From the NCBI GenBank assembly GCA_050288705.1, contig JBNKEI010000194.1:1-24878 (forward strand): DNA of 24,878 bases. Reading direction: 5' to 3'. Below, piece by piece: positions 13,908 through 22,561 of this stretch (positions within the stretch are counted from its first letter, which is position 1; every line of letters begins with the position of its first letter). The translations under genes and the position numbers were made by a program. This DNA is from JBNKEI01 sp050288705 (GTDB lineage: Bacteria > Myxococcota > Myxococcia > Myxococcales > UBA5297). A model generated the notes under the pieces. That model had not been told where the DNA came from. It worked only from the letters and a program-made list of their open reading frames with translations, and searched no databases.

Positions 13908-16787
13908 ATGTCTGATGGCAATAGCTTGAAGAAAAGCGCTGAACAGCAACTAAAAGATTCGGTCAACCTTCCTAAAACCGACTTTCCCATGAAGGCCTCG
14001 TTGCCACAACGCGAGCCGAAAATGCTGGAGCAATGGAACACTCTACGTATATACGATCGCTTGCTTGAACAAAATGCGGGCAAACCTCTTTTTATCCTAC
14101 ATGACGGTCCTCCATATGCTAACGGACATATTCATCAGGGACATATTCTCAACAAGGTTCTAAAAGACATTGTGGTCAAGTATGCCAACATGTCTGGCAA
14201 GCAGGCTGATTTTGTTCCTGGCTGGGACTGCCACGGTTTGCCTATTGAGCTAAAAAGCGAAGAAGAACAAGGTGGCCGCAAGAAAGGGCATTCTAAGGTG
14301 GAAGCGCGAGCCGCTTGCCGCCGGTACGCTAAGAAATTTGTCGATATTCAGCGGGAAGAATTTAAGCGAATGGGGATATTTGCAAGCTGGGATAATCCCT
14401 ACCTAACCATGTCCTTCGACTATGAAGCGACTATTGTGCGCCAACTTGCACAATTCGTACGGCGTGGTTCTCTAGTACGCGGCAAAAAGCCAGTATATTG
14501 GTGCATCAAAGACCGTACGGCGCTTGCCGAAGCCGAGGTAGAATACGAAGATCATGAGTCACCTTCCATCTACGTTGCTTTTCCGTTGCTTCGCAACCCG
14601 CCTCAATATGATTTCGTTGATCAAAAAGTTGAGTTAGTAATTTGGACCACTACACCCTGGACTCTACCTGCCAACTTAGCAATCTGCGCTCATCCGGAAG
14701 TCACTTATGTAGCCTACAAGCTTGGTCAGCGAGTGGTAATAGTAGCCAAAGATTTGCTCTCTAAATTTTTGGCCGAAGTTGCTCTTGAAGAGCCAGCTAC
14801 GATTGACCCCCAACGCATTTTAGGCGTTTTTCAAGGCAAAGAATTGGAAGGCTGGCAATATCGACATGTCCTCAACGGCAAGACCTGTCCAGTGATTCTA
14901 GGGGAGCATGTAACGGTAGATAGCGGCACCGGTTTGGTGCACACTGCTCCCGGTCATGGCGCCGAAGATTTTGATGTAGGCCGCAAATATGGGCTGGAAC
15001 CATTGAGCCCAGTAGACACCGCCGGCCGCTTTACTGAAGAAGCAGGAGAATTCGCAGGACAATCTATTTTCGACGCTAACCCCCAGATCGTTAATAAGCT
15101 CCATGAAATTGGAGTTTTACTTTCTGACCCCGCGGCCAAGGTAAGCCATTCATACCCTCACTGTTGGCGCTGCAAACGCCCAGTTATTTTCCGTGCAACC
15201 GCTCAATGGTTTATCACCATGGAGAATAACGATTTGCGCAAGAATGCGCTTGCCCAAATTGACAATGTTCAATGGATACCCAAATGGGGACGCGATCGTA
15301 TTCACGGAATGATTCAAAACCGTCCTGACTGGTGTGTATCTCGCCAGCGAGCGTGGGGAGTACCTATTCCAGTTCTTTATTGCGAACAATGCGAACACCC
15401 GCGAATCGACGCTGACGACATGGAGCGGGTGGCCCAGGTTTTTGAAAGGGAAAGCTCTGATGCCTGGTTTATCAAGGAGGCCAGCGAATTTATTCCTCCG
15501 GGCGCCGTCTGTGAAAAATGTGGTCATTCAAAATTCAGCAAGGAAGAGGACATTCTCGACGTTTGGTTTGATTCAGGCGTTTCCTACGCAGCCGTAGCTG
15601 CCAAACGGCCCCGCATGGGCTTGCCAGTTGATCTTTACTTGGAAGGCTCAGACCAACATCGCGGGTGGTTCCATTCTACTTTGTTGTGTTCGGTAGGTAC
15701 TCGTGATCAGGTTCCTTACAAGGCTGTACTTACTCATGGTTTCGTGGTTGATGGCGCGGGCAAAAAAATGTCCAAGTCTTTAGGGAATTACGTACCATTT
15801 GATCGGGTTATGAAGGAAAAAGGAGCGGAGATTCTACGATTATGGGTGGCGTCTTCTGATTATCGGGACGATATCCGAGTTTCCCCGCAAATTTTAGATG
15901 GACTAGCCGAAGGGTATCGAAAAATCCGCAATACTCTGCGCTACGCATTAGGAAATTTGTATGACTTTAATCCGCAAAAGGACACGATGGACCGCTCCCA
16001 ATGGGATTTCATCGATCGCTGGGCAATGGCGCGACTGAACCGTTGGATTGCCAAGGTTCGTAAATCGTACGAGGAATACGAATTCCACAGCGTCTACCAC
16101 TCTGCTTTGGAATTCTGCGCGGTGGACCTTTCCGCTACCTATTTCGACATTCTGAAAGATCGACTTTACACTTTTGCTCCTCATTCGGTTGCCCGACGCT
16201 CTGCCCAGACTGTTCTTTACCAAATTGCTTTTGACCTTTTAAGATTATTGGCACCCATTATGTCGTTTACTTGTGAGGAAGCCTACAACCTGCTTCCTCA
16301 TCACCAGCAGGACAGCGTGTTTTTATGCGGGCTGCCTTCTGTTGATCCCCAGAGTGAAGATGAAGCCTTAGTAGCCCAATTTGACCAGCTATTTATGGTT
16401 CGCAGCGAGGTTCAAAAATGCTTGGAAATAGCCCGCCGGGAAAAGCAAATTGGTTCCTCCCTGGAGGCAAAAGTAGTGCTTGCGGTTAGCCCAGATAGTT
16501 TGCCAGAAAACCAGACAACTCAGGAGGAATGGAATAAACTTCTATCCGCCCACCAAAGTTCTTTGCCTACAATCTTCATTGTTTCCGCAGTAGAGCTTAC
16601 CAGCGGCCCACTAGAAAACGCTACTTCTAGCAATACTTTGCCACTACAAATCCGTATTGAACGCGCCCCTGGTCACAAATGCCCTCGTTGTTGGAACTAC
16701 AGTCAAGAGATTGATGAATCTCACCCGATTTGTCCCAAGTGCGCTCAGGCGCTTTCTACAAGAACGTTATGCGAAAAAGAGTTTTGA
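13908..16787 (+). CDS. ileS: Isoleucyl-tRNA synthetase
   Basis: IleRS is a class Ia synthetase that charges tRNA-Ile and edits mischarged valine. At 959 residues it is full length. The catalytic core has the HIGH-type motif as HQGH (76-79) within PPYANGHIHQGH. The CP1 editing domain is present (VIWTTTPWTLPANLAI, HTAPGHGAEDF), followed by RQRAWGVPIPVLYCEQC and KMSKS (620-624). The C-terminal zinc finger is intact, CPRCWNYSQEIDES with ICPKCAQAL, four Cys. This is the zinc-containing bacterial type. The ATG at 13908 has a GGGAG site upstream. The last 19 bases overlap lspA, so the two are probably coupled. Confidence 0.97.
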   Translation: MSDGNSLKKSAEQQLKDSVNLPKTDFPMKASLPQREPKMLEQWNTLRIYDRLLEQNAGKPLFILHDGPPYANGHIHQGHILNKVLKDIVVKYANMSGKQADFVPGWDCHGLPIELKSEEEQGGRKKGHSKVEARAACRRYAKKFVDIQREEFKRMGIFASWDNPYLTMSFDYEATIVRQLAQFVRRGSLVRGKKPVYWCIKDRTALAEAEVEYEDHESPSIYVAFPLLRNPPQYDFVDQKVELVIWTTTPWTLPANLAICAHPEVTYVAYKLGQRVVIVAKDLLSKFLAEVALEEPATIDPQRILGVFQGKELEGWQYRHVLNGKTCPVILGEHVTVDSGTGLVHTAPGHGAEDFDVGRKYGLEPLSPVDTAGRFTEEAGEFAGQSIFDANPQIVNKLHEIGVLLSDPAAKVSHSYPHCWRCKRPVIFRATAQWFITMENNDLRKNALAQIDNVQWIPKWGRDRIHGMIQNRPDWCVSRQRAWGVPIPVLYCEQCEHPRIDADDMERVAQVFERESSDAWFIKEASEFIPPGAVCEKCGHSKFSKEEDILDVWFDSGVSYAAVAAKRPRMGLPVDLYLEGSDQHRGWFHSTLLCSVGTRDQVPYKAVLTHGFVVDGAGKKMSKSLGNYVPFDRVMKEKGAEILRLWVASSDYRDDIRVSPQILDGLAEGYRKIRNTLRYALGNLYDFNPQKDTMDRSQWDFIDRWAMARLNRWIAKVRKSYEEYEFHSVYHSALEFCAVDLSATYFDILKDRLYTFAPHSVARRSAQTVLYQIAFDLLRLLAPIMSFTCEEAYNLLPHHQQDSVFLCGLPSVDPQSEDEALVAQFDQLFMVRSEVQKCLEIARREKQIGSSLEAKVVLAVSPDSLPENQTTQEEWNKLLSAHQSSLPTIFIVSAVELTSGPLENATSSNTLPLQIRIERAPGHKCPRCWNYSQEIDESHPICPKCAQALSTRTLCEKEF

Positions 16788-17395
16788 TTCTTTTAGCCAT
16801 TGTTTCGGCGGTAGTTCTTTTGGATCAGGCTACCAAACTGTGGGCAGTCGCTGCTCTTACCGAAACTTTTGAAATGCATCAAAAGAAGTCTTTCCTCGAA
16901 AAAGTGAAAGGCTTTTATACAATTCCCACACTAGGAGATTTTGTTTCGGAAGACGGGAAACTGAATCTGCGCAAGCCACCCCACGAAGTGATACCAGGAT
17001 TCTGGAATCATCGATACGTAGAAAATCCCGGATCGGCTTGGGGATTGTTCGCCAATCTAGATGCCAAATGGCGAGAACCTTTCTTTCACGTAGTGCATCT
17101 GTTAGCCATTGTGTTGATCATTCTCTACCTTAGAAAGCTTACTCCAGAGCAAAAGGGAACTGCTATTGCCCTTTCGTTTATTTTGGGAGGAGCTATAGGT
17201 AATTACATTGATCGCCTGGCGCGGGGATACGTTATCGATTTCATCCAATGGTATTGGAAAGATTTCTACTGGCCTACTTTCAACATTGCAGACAGCTCTC
17301 TTTGCATAGGAGTGGGGATAATGCTGTTGGAAGCTTTTTTCTTGCGCCCGGAGAAGGAGGCTAAGCCAGGGCAATCAAGCTCTAATTCTGCCTAG
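16769..17395 (+). CDS. lspA: Lipoprotein signal peptidase (signal peptidase II)
   Basis: LspA cleaves the signal peptide from diacylglyceryl-prolipoproteins in the inner membrane. The 208-residue protein has four membrane segments (about 5-25, 107-121, 131-147, 174-192). The catalytic aspartates are Asp148 (GNYIDRL) and Asp175 (FNIADS), and the conserved NPGSAWGLF (86-94) precedes them. It is longer than the usual 160-170 residues, because about 40 extra residues (about 38-78) follow the first membrane helix and should lie in the periplasm. I start at ATG 16769 inside ileS; an upstream start at 16730 in the same frame would put a long polar stretch before the first helix. No Shine-Dalgarno is seen, so translation likely depends on ileS. 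Confidence 0.93.
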   Translation: MRKRVLILLAIVSAVVLLDQATKLWAVAALTETFEMHQKKSFLEKVKGFYTIPTLGDFVSEDGKLNLRKPPHEVIPGFWNHRYVENPGSAWGLFANLDAKWREPFFHVVHLLAIVLIILYLRKLTPEQKGTAIALSFILGGAIGNYIDRLARGYVIDFIQWYWKDFYWPTFNIADSSLCIGVGIMLLEAFFLRPEKEAKPGQSSSNSA

Positions 17396-17460
17396 GAAAT
17401 AGAGGCGATTAGACTGGAAACTAAGTAGAGCACGTAGTGCCTGTTTGAGAGTGAGAATAA

Positions 17461-18882
17461 ATGCTGCCAGTACTTCTTAAATTGGAATTCAACACCCCTA
17501 GCATGCTTGCAGTTTTGGCGGCACTCATTTTGGCGCTGATGGCTTACGGTTTCTGGTCGGGATGGAAAGGCGCGCTTACCACGGCTACTGGCAAAACAAC
17601 TGCCCATACAACCAATCGACACTATGCGCTTTGGCGAGCTCTGCCCTACTCCTTTGGATCTGGATTAGCAGGGTTAGTAGGAGCAATTTACGTCTCTTCT
17701 CCCTTTTCTCAGAGCATCGCTCAGGTAGTTACCCTCTGTGTTTGGGTCTTCTCCGGATTATTAGTGTTGACTTCGCTGCTTTACGGAATTCACACCCCCC
17801 GAAACAACGGCAACGGCTCATCCTGGACGAACTTTGGCGCTATTGGCGCGATTATTGCTATGGCAGCGATTCGCTTCGGTCTATACGAAGGTCCTCTTGG
17901 CCGAGGCCACGGGCTTCCTCTGCATACCTATGGCCTGATGATGGCCCTTGGATTCATGGTAGGAATCTGGCTAGCCGCGCGAGAGGCCATCCGAGCTTTT
18001 CCGGAACTAATCAAGGTTAACGGTAAGCTAGAGCCATATGGCCAGGTGGTACGCGCTCACGTTCTTGAACTGGGTTTTTGGCTTCCAGTAGGAGTAATTG
18101 TAGGCGCCAAGATTCTTTACCTTATTACTACCTGGAATCAACATCCTACTTTTTTTAGTGCTCTTTCTTCGCTATTTTCCTTAAGTGGAGGATTGGTATT
18201 TTATGGCGGATTTATTGGAGCCATTTCTATTAGCATTCTTTATTGTCATTGGAATAAACTACCTTTTCTACGCATCGCGGACACCTTTATTCCTTCGCTA
18301 GCTATTGGTCATGCCATTGGGCGAATAGGTTGTTTGGCCGCCGGGTGCTGTTGGGGTGGTATAGCCAAAGCAGGCTCGCTTATAGCTATTCGCTTTCCTT
18401 CAGCAGCGCGTATGTCTTGGGGGTTCGGCACCGACAGTCTTGCTTTTGATAGCCAGGTAAGAGACCACCGCTGGGTGGATACTTCTGGGCATATCTACGG
18501 TGCCGCAGTAGAAGGCGCCCAAAAAATCAGTGAATATGCCCAATCTACTGGCTATACCTTGCCGCTTTATCCTGTGCAATTAATGGAAAGCCTGGGCGAA
18601 CTTACTATTTTCTTTTTGTTGATCTGGGTGCGAAGATATAAGCAATTCAATGGACAGCTTTTAGCCATTTGGCTATTTTGCTACTCGATTCTGCGTTTCA
18701 CTCTTGAATTCTTTCGAGGCGATGACATACGCGAATTTCTTTTCAAATTCCCCAATGCAATTGACCCAGTAATTCTTTCTACTAGTCAGACTATTTCTTT
18801 AGGAATCATGGTGGCCGGAATAGCTGTTTGGTCGATTTTTGGACGTAAAAAAGACGAACCTATAAGACTTCAGGAGACTTAG
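17461..18882 (+). CDS. lgt: Prolipoprotein diacylglyceryl transferase, long form
   Basis: Lgt transfers diacylglycerol from phosphatidylglycerol to the lipobox Cys, the step before LspA, in the inner membrane. The Lgt core begins near residue 153: PLHTYGLMMALGFMVG with His155, GGLVFYGGFIG (about 243-253), then HAIGRIGCLAAGCCWGG (284-300), which contains the signature arginine Arg288. Another conserved block is LPLYPVQLMESLGEL near 365-380. The protein is 473 residues against roughly 260-300 for typical Lgt. A hydrophobic N-terminal extension of about 140 residues adds three to four membrane segments, and an insert follows the CCWGG motif. The extension's role is unknown. The gene starts 65 bases after lspA with a weak ribosome site. 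Clustering lspA with lgt suits their shared pathway. Confidence 0.93.
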   Translation: MLPVLLKLEFNTPSMLAVLAALILALMAYGFWSGWKGALTTATGKTTAHTTNRHYALWRALPYSFGSGLAGLVGAIYVSSPFSQSIAQVVTLCVWVFSGLLVLTSLLYGIHTPRNNGNGSSWTNFGAIGAIIAMAAIRFGLYEGPLGRGHGLPLHTYGLMMALGFMVGIWLAAREAIRAFPELIKVNGKLEPYGQVVRAHVLELGFWLPVGVIVGAKILYLITTWNQHPTFFSALSSLFSLSGGLVFYGGFIGAISISILYCHWNKLPFLRIADTFIPSLAIGHAIGRIGCLAAGCCWGGIAKAGSLIAIRFPSAARMSWGFGTDSLAFDSQVRDHRWVDTSGHIYGAAVEGAQKISEYAQSTGYTLPLYPVQLMESLGELTIFFLLIWVRRYKQFNGQLLAIWLFCYSILRFTLEFFRGDDIREFLFKFPNAIDPVILSTSQTISLGIMVAGIAVWSIFGRKKDEPIRLQET

Positions 18883-18934
18883 GAAGGATGCGTTTGGCAG
18901 GTAGCAGCCAGGCCGTGATAGACTTCTTATCCAA

Positions 18935-19693
18935 ATGCCTCCATCTACCGAACAGCAGCCTCAACTAAAACTGTCTGATCAGATCGCGCAATTGGCTGGC
19001 GACCTAGCAGCACTTAGAGCAAAATTCGATCGCTACTTCCATGATCTTGAGAAAAAGTGTCCTTCCAACGACATAGACTCCTTTAGGAAACGTATGTTGG
19101 CGCTGAAGGCCGAGGCGCATCACAACACCGCTCTGAAATTTCGCATCCAAGGCATTATCCAGAAATTCCAGACCTACGAACGGTTATGGCAAAAAACCAT
19201 TCGCGAAATCGAAGAAGGCACGTGCAAACGAGATCTTCTGCGCTTAAAACGAAAAAAGAATAAGCATTCTGGTCAATCCGATCCAGCAGATTCAAATAAG
19301 AACGCATCTAAGAGCAAAAAAGATCTCGAGGTTGATGTTGACGTTGATTTAAATGGGTTTTGCTCCCCCTCCCAAGCTCGCTCCTCAGATTCTCCTTGCG
19401 CTAATTGCATTAAACCCAATGCCCATCCTTCACCACTGCCACCCTCGCCTCCCGTTTTTCTTTCTAGCGAAAATTTTTCGGTAACCCCCAAAATGATTAG
19501 CAATATTTATCACAAATATCTTATTGCCAGACAATTGTGCAATGAGAGCACCGCAGGAATTACTGTAGAGAAAGTTGCGCAAAATATTCAAAAGCAGCTT
19601 CCTCAAATACTAAAAAACAAACAAGCAACTTCTATTTCATTTGAAGTAACTATTCACAAAGGAAAGGCGTACATAAAAGCAGTGACTAACTAA
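18935..19693 (+). CDS. MXAN_5187 C-terminal-like protein
   Basis: This 252-residue soluble protein has three parts. Residues 10-105 are helical and charged, perhaps a coiled coil, ending in GTCKRDLLRLKRKKNK. A low-complexity linker of Lys, Asp, Ser and Pro (about 105-180) includes the alternating VDVDVD. The compact C-terminal domain (about 185-252) reads ISNIYHKYLIARQLCNES and ends KAYIKAVTN. The combination of the KRDL block with the C-terminal domain recalls the C-terminal part of Myxococcus MXAN_5187 and relatives, as I remember them, and supports a Myxococcota-like host. Function is unknown. The ATG at 18935 lacks a strong Shine-Dalgarno. It follows lgt by 52 bp and is probably in the same transcript. 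Confidence 0.7.
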   Translation: MPPSTEQQPQLKLSDQIAQLAGDLAALRAKFDRYFHDLEKKCPSNDIDSFRKRMLALKAEAHHNTALKFRIQGIIQKFQTYERLWQKTIREIEEGTCKRDLLRLKRKKNKHSGQSDPADSNKNASKSKKDLEVDVDVDLNGFCSPSQARSSDSPCANCIKPNAHPSPLPPSPPVFLSSENFSVTPKMISNIYHKYLIARQLCNESTAGITVEKVAQNIQKQLPQILKNKQATSISFEVTIHKGKAYIKAVTN

Positions 19694-19775
19694 AAGTTAG
19701 AATTTATAGTTTATGCTAGCGTTCCCCACCCAACGTGGATTTCTTCCGAAGGTGTGGAGTGCCACACTCGCAGTT

Positions 19776-20903
19776 TTACGGCCGACGCATGCTGAGCAGC
19801 AGCAGCAAGAGAGATACAACGCCAAACACCAGGCCGATGCCCGACACCATGGCATAGTTTGCTGGTGTGCCGAGCAGCGCCGCTATGATTGCCGGGCCCA
19901 GCGCCAGCCCGCCGCCAATCACAAAATTCGTAAGCGCCATTAGGCGCCCGGAATTGTCGTGCATTGCCATACTGGCCAGGATAAAGGGCAGAGTGAAGGT
20001 CCATGCGAAGTTGAAGATCCCGGCAGCTAGCAGGAAGCGCAGCGCCGATACAAACCCGTTCAAACCAAGCGTGCCGCTGAGGAACAACGCAAAGCCCAGC
20101 AGCAGCGGTCGCACCCGCCCAATGCGCGCACCCAGTACAATTGCGCCGGCACAACCGGCTATGCCACATAGCGATGCGACCATAAGAGAATCACCAATAA
20201 ACGTGGCGGCGAGTCCCGATGCGGCGCCGATTCGCTCGACGAAGGTCCACACGCCACCCAGCGCAACGTATAGACACAGGATCCCCGCAAGACCCAGAAG
20301 CGCCGGCATGCGCAGCACGCCCCTGAAGCCATGGACCATATGGGGCGACACATGTCGTGGCACCTGACGCACTGCAAGCAAACAGGCGCACAACATCCCG
20401 GCTAGCCCCAAATACAACCCGCGCAGGCCAATAGTCGGCATTAATCGCGGCAGCAATGCCAGGCCTAGCGCTCCCAATAGCAGCTGGCCAATCGACCACC
20501 AGCCGTAATTGCGCTCGGTCTGCCGCGTCATGCCGATGACCGTGAGACAGATTACCATTGCCGACCCACCGGCGAGGCCCGTCACGCAGCGTAGGGTGGC
20601 AATCGTGACGAAGCTGGTGGAGAAGGCACAGGCGACGTTGCCGACAATCATCACGAGAAGCGCGGCGTAGAGCAACTTTGGCCATGACCAGCGCGGCAGC
20701 CACCAAAGCGCCGGCCATGCCGCCAGCGACATGGCGCCAAGTTCAACCGAAATGGCAATCCCAGCCTGGCTTGGCGTAAACGCGTAGCGCGTAATCAGCG
20801 CGCCGACGACTATTGGCGCGATCACTAGAATCGCCGCGACAACTGCTGTAATCACGACGACGCTGAAAACTGTGATGGCGCGATCGACCCCCACAAGATC
20901 CAA
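19776..20903 (-). CDS. MFS transporter, GC-rich, start uncertain
   Basis: The 375-residue product has about twelve hydrophobic helices, beginning with ITVFSVVVITAVVAAILVIA and ending with a Leu-rich helix before SMRRP. The overall pattern is that of a major facilitator permease for a small molecule, probably proton-driven; substrate unknown. Base use is clearly GC-richer than its neighbours, with many GCG/GGC/CTG codons. The start is TTG at 20903 or GTG at 20894; no ATG and no Shine-Dalgarno precede the first helix, and an in-frame TAG lies five codons upstream. The true 5' end may have been cut at the 11-bp tandem repeat (20898-20919). Long open frames on the other strands here are shadows of its GC bias. 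Confidence 0.82.
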   Translation of the reverse strand: MDLVGVDRAITVFSVVVITAVVAAILVIAPIVVGALITRYAFTPSQAGIAISVELGAMSLAAWPALWWLPRWSWPKLLYAALLVMIVGNVACAFSTSFVTIATLRCVTGLAGGSAMVICLTVIGMTRQTERNYGWWSIGQLLLGALGLALLPRLMPTIGLRGLYLGLAGMLCACLLAVRQVPRHVSPHMVHGFRGVLRMPALLGLAGILCLYVALGGVWTFVERIGAASGLAATFIGDSLMVASLCGIAGCAGAIVLGARIGRVRPLLLGFALFLSGTLGLNGFVSALRFLLAAGIFNFAWTFTLPFILASMAMHDNSGRLMALTNFVIGGGLALGPAIIAALLGTPANYAMVSGIGLVFGVVSLLLLLLSMRRP

Positions 20904-20919
20904 TCTACATCCAATCTAC
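20898..20919. repeat. Perfect 11-bp tandem duplication at gene junction
   Basis: ATCCAATCTAC occurs at 20898-20908 and again, directly adjacent, at 20909-20919. The pair spans the junction between the GC-rich MFS gene, whose first codons lie inside it, and the truncated outer-membrane pseudogene, whose stop also lies inside it. A tandem duplication exactly at a break can be left by excision of a mobile element, by illegitimate recombination or by an assembly join. The sequence does not tell which. Confidence 0.75.
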
Positions 20920-21517
20920 GCACAGTAATTTTGCGGCCGCAGAAATCTTTGTTTTGCTATCGCCCAAATAGGTAAAGGCAAATAGAATATCCAGAGCCCA
21001 ATAATGCGCTGAAAAACTAGCTAGCCTGTTTGGATTGCAAGCACCTATAGGAACCTCCACAAAGCCAGTAATATTGTAATGAGTTGTCTTTCCGTGCCAT
21101 CCCCAATAGACCGGAACCAGATATAGGTCGCCAAAACCGACCACATGGCTGATATTCGTACCGGAAATATCGGCATTTTCCGCTTTTATGGATAAATATC
21201 CAAATGCGATAGCAGCTCCAAAACCTATATTGGTTCCAAGAAGTCGATTCTCGAGAACGTATATCGCTCTAACGATATCAAAAACTTGTGTTAGATGAAT
21301 ATCGAAGTGCGTTTTGTCGAGTTCCGGAGTAATGGCTTGTCGGCTACCAAAAATAGGCAACTATATCCTCGTAAAATGAAAAACCGGCGCCGCTGGTTAT
21401 ACCTGCCCCCAGGCTTCTATCACCTAACAGATAAATGCCACGACCGCCTTCAACCCCGAACGCAGTCCCTATTCCCAAACCGAGAGTCGTCGCAAAAGCA
21501 ATTACAAAAGTAGGCAT
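20905..21517 (-). pseudogene. Phenol_MetA_deg/SphA-like outer-membrane protein, broken
   Basis: The first fragment starts near ATG 21517 with a signal peptide (MPTFVIAFATTLGLGIG) and continues GVEGGRGIYLLGD to a stop at 21344-21346. The next frame continues without a gap: GSRQAITPELDKTHFDIHLT, GFGDLYLVPVYWGW and FSAHYWALDILFAFTY, typical of the Phenol_MetA_deg (SphA-like) barrel family often found beside catabolic genes. Removing one base from the A5 run at 21349-21353 (T5 on the coding strand) restores a single frame, AYFGSRQ. The 3' end is also missing: the protein breaks off after ISAAAKLL at the tandem repeat. A sequencing slip could explain the frameshift but not the truncation. An alternative start at 21574 is open in frame. 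Confidence 0.75.
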
Positions 21518-21663
21518 AGAGAAATCACTCGAGCGCATGCCTATAGCATTAGGCACGAGTGGGAAAACTGTCATTACTTATTACCCAAAAAAGACCATGA
21601 GGACTGTGGAGATGAGAAGAACAACCCTATTGTTCATAAAGGTAGCGAAAGGGGGCAAAACCT

Positions 21664-22488
21664 ATGCCGAAGAAAATTCTCTGCTGTGTATCGGAATGGG
21701 GATATTGGGGCGAAGAACTGGTTGGCCCGCTGGAGGAGTTAGATGCTCAAGGGTATCAAATTGACTTTATGACACCGCAGGGGAATCGTGCTCACCCTCT
21801 GACACCAAGCATGGAAGCAGGCTTTTACGATCCACCGCTGCACAAGGTGGTGACCGATGAGTATTACGCGCTAAAAACTATTGAACTCGATAAATCGACC
21901 CGGCTAGACAATTCGCTTAACCTTTCCAGGTGGTTTCCACAAATGCCGTATTTTAACTCGCCAAAGTTTGGCCTTGAGTTAGAGGCATTTTACAATAAGC
22001 GCAATGAATGTTGGCAACAGCTAGAACAGTATGACGCCCTCTTATTGGTTGGCGGCAGTGGGGCAATGGTAGACATGACCAACAATGAGCGCTTACATGA
22101 TGTGATTTTAGGATTCCATGTAAAGAGCAAACTGATTGTGGCGGAGTGTTATGCAGTCACCTGTCTCGCGTTTGCCCGTGATTGGACGGAACGCAAAAGT
22201 ATTATTTGGGGCAAGCATGTAACTGGTCACGCTCGCGAGTACGATTATAAAGATGGCACCAGCTTTCTGAAGAGTGATTTGAATTACGGGCCTCCTTTTT
22301 ATCCATTGGAATATATTTTGCGAGATGCCGTAGGTCCAAATGGACAATATCATGGTGGAGTAGGTCACACGTTATCAACAATTCTAGATTTTCCATTCCT
22401 AACTGGGCGTTCCACCCAAGATTCTCGACTAGTAGGCAAATTAATAATAAAAGTCCTTGAAGATGGGCTTAAACAGCACGGATGGTGA
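21664..22488 (+). CDS. DJ-1/PfpI-type (class I glutaminase-like) protein
   Basis: The 274-residue protein has the DJ-1/PfpI fold. The N-terminus KKILCCVSEWGYWGEELV supplies a Glu (Glu17/18) in the position used by DJ-1. ALLLVGGSGAMVDM follows, and the nucleophile elbow VAECYAVTCLAF has Cys162. It is longer than plain DJ-1 (about 190), with an insert at about 60-115 and a C-terminal extension (about 200-274). Relatives include chaperones, glyoxalases, isocyanide hydratases and amidotransferase-like enzymes; the exact activity is unknown. AAAGGGGG lies a few bases before the ATG. It is the first gene of a plus-strand cluster with the ankyrin protein (73-bp gap) and the aldolase, and is divergent from the broken outer-membrane gene. 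Confidence 0.85.
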   Translation: MPKKILCCVSEWGYWGEELVGPLEELDAQGYQIDFMTPQGNRAHPLTPSMEAGFYDPPLHKVVTDEYYALKTIELDKSTRLDNSLNLSRWFPQMPYFNSPKFGLELEAFYNKRNECWQQLEQYDALLLVGGSGAMVDMTNNERLHDVILGFHVKSKLIVAECYAVTCLAFARDWTERKSIIWGKHVTGHAREYDYKDGTSFLKSDLNYGPPFYPLEYILRDAVGPNGQYHGGVGHTLSTILDFPFLTGRSTQDSRLVGKLIIKVLEDGLKQHGW

Positions 22489-22561
22489 CAATGACTTGTA
22501 CACCACAATAATTCGAAAGAATTCCTAAGGAATAGCATAGAAACTTCGGGGGGAGGGAGAA

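Noticed and set aside
19330..19352. Repeated VDVDVD coding stretch as a tandem repeat
   Set aside because: Too short and variable at DNA level; it is a low-complexity linker.
19752..19767. GTGTGG-AGTG-CCACAC hairpin after the MFS gene as a terminator
   Set aside because: The stem is only 6 bp and no T-run follows on either strand.
19711..20718. Several long ORFs in other frames of the MFS gene
   Set aside because: They arise from the GC-rich codon bias of the MFS gene, which has an obvious multi-helix membrane protein in its own frame.
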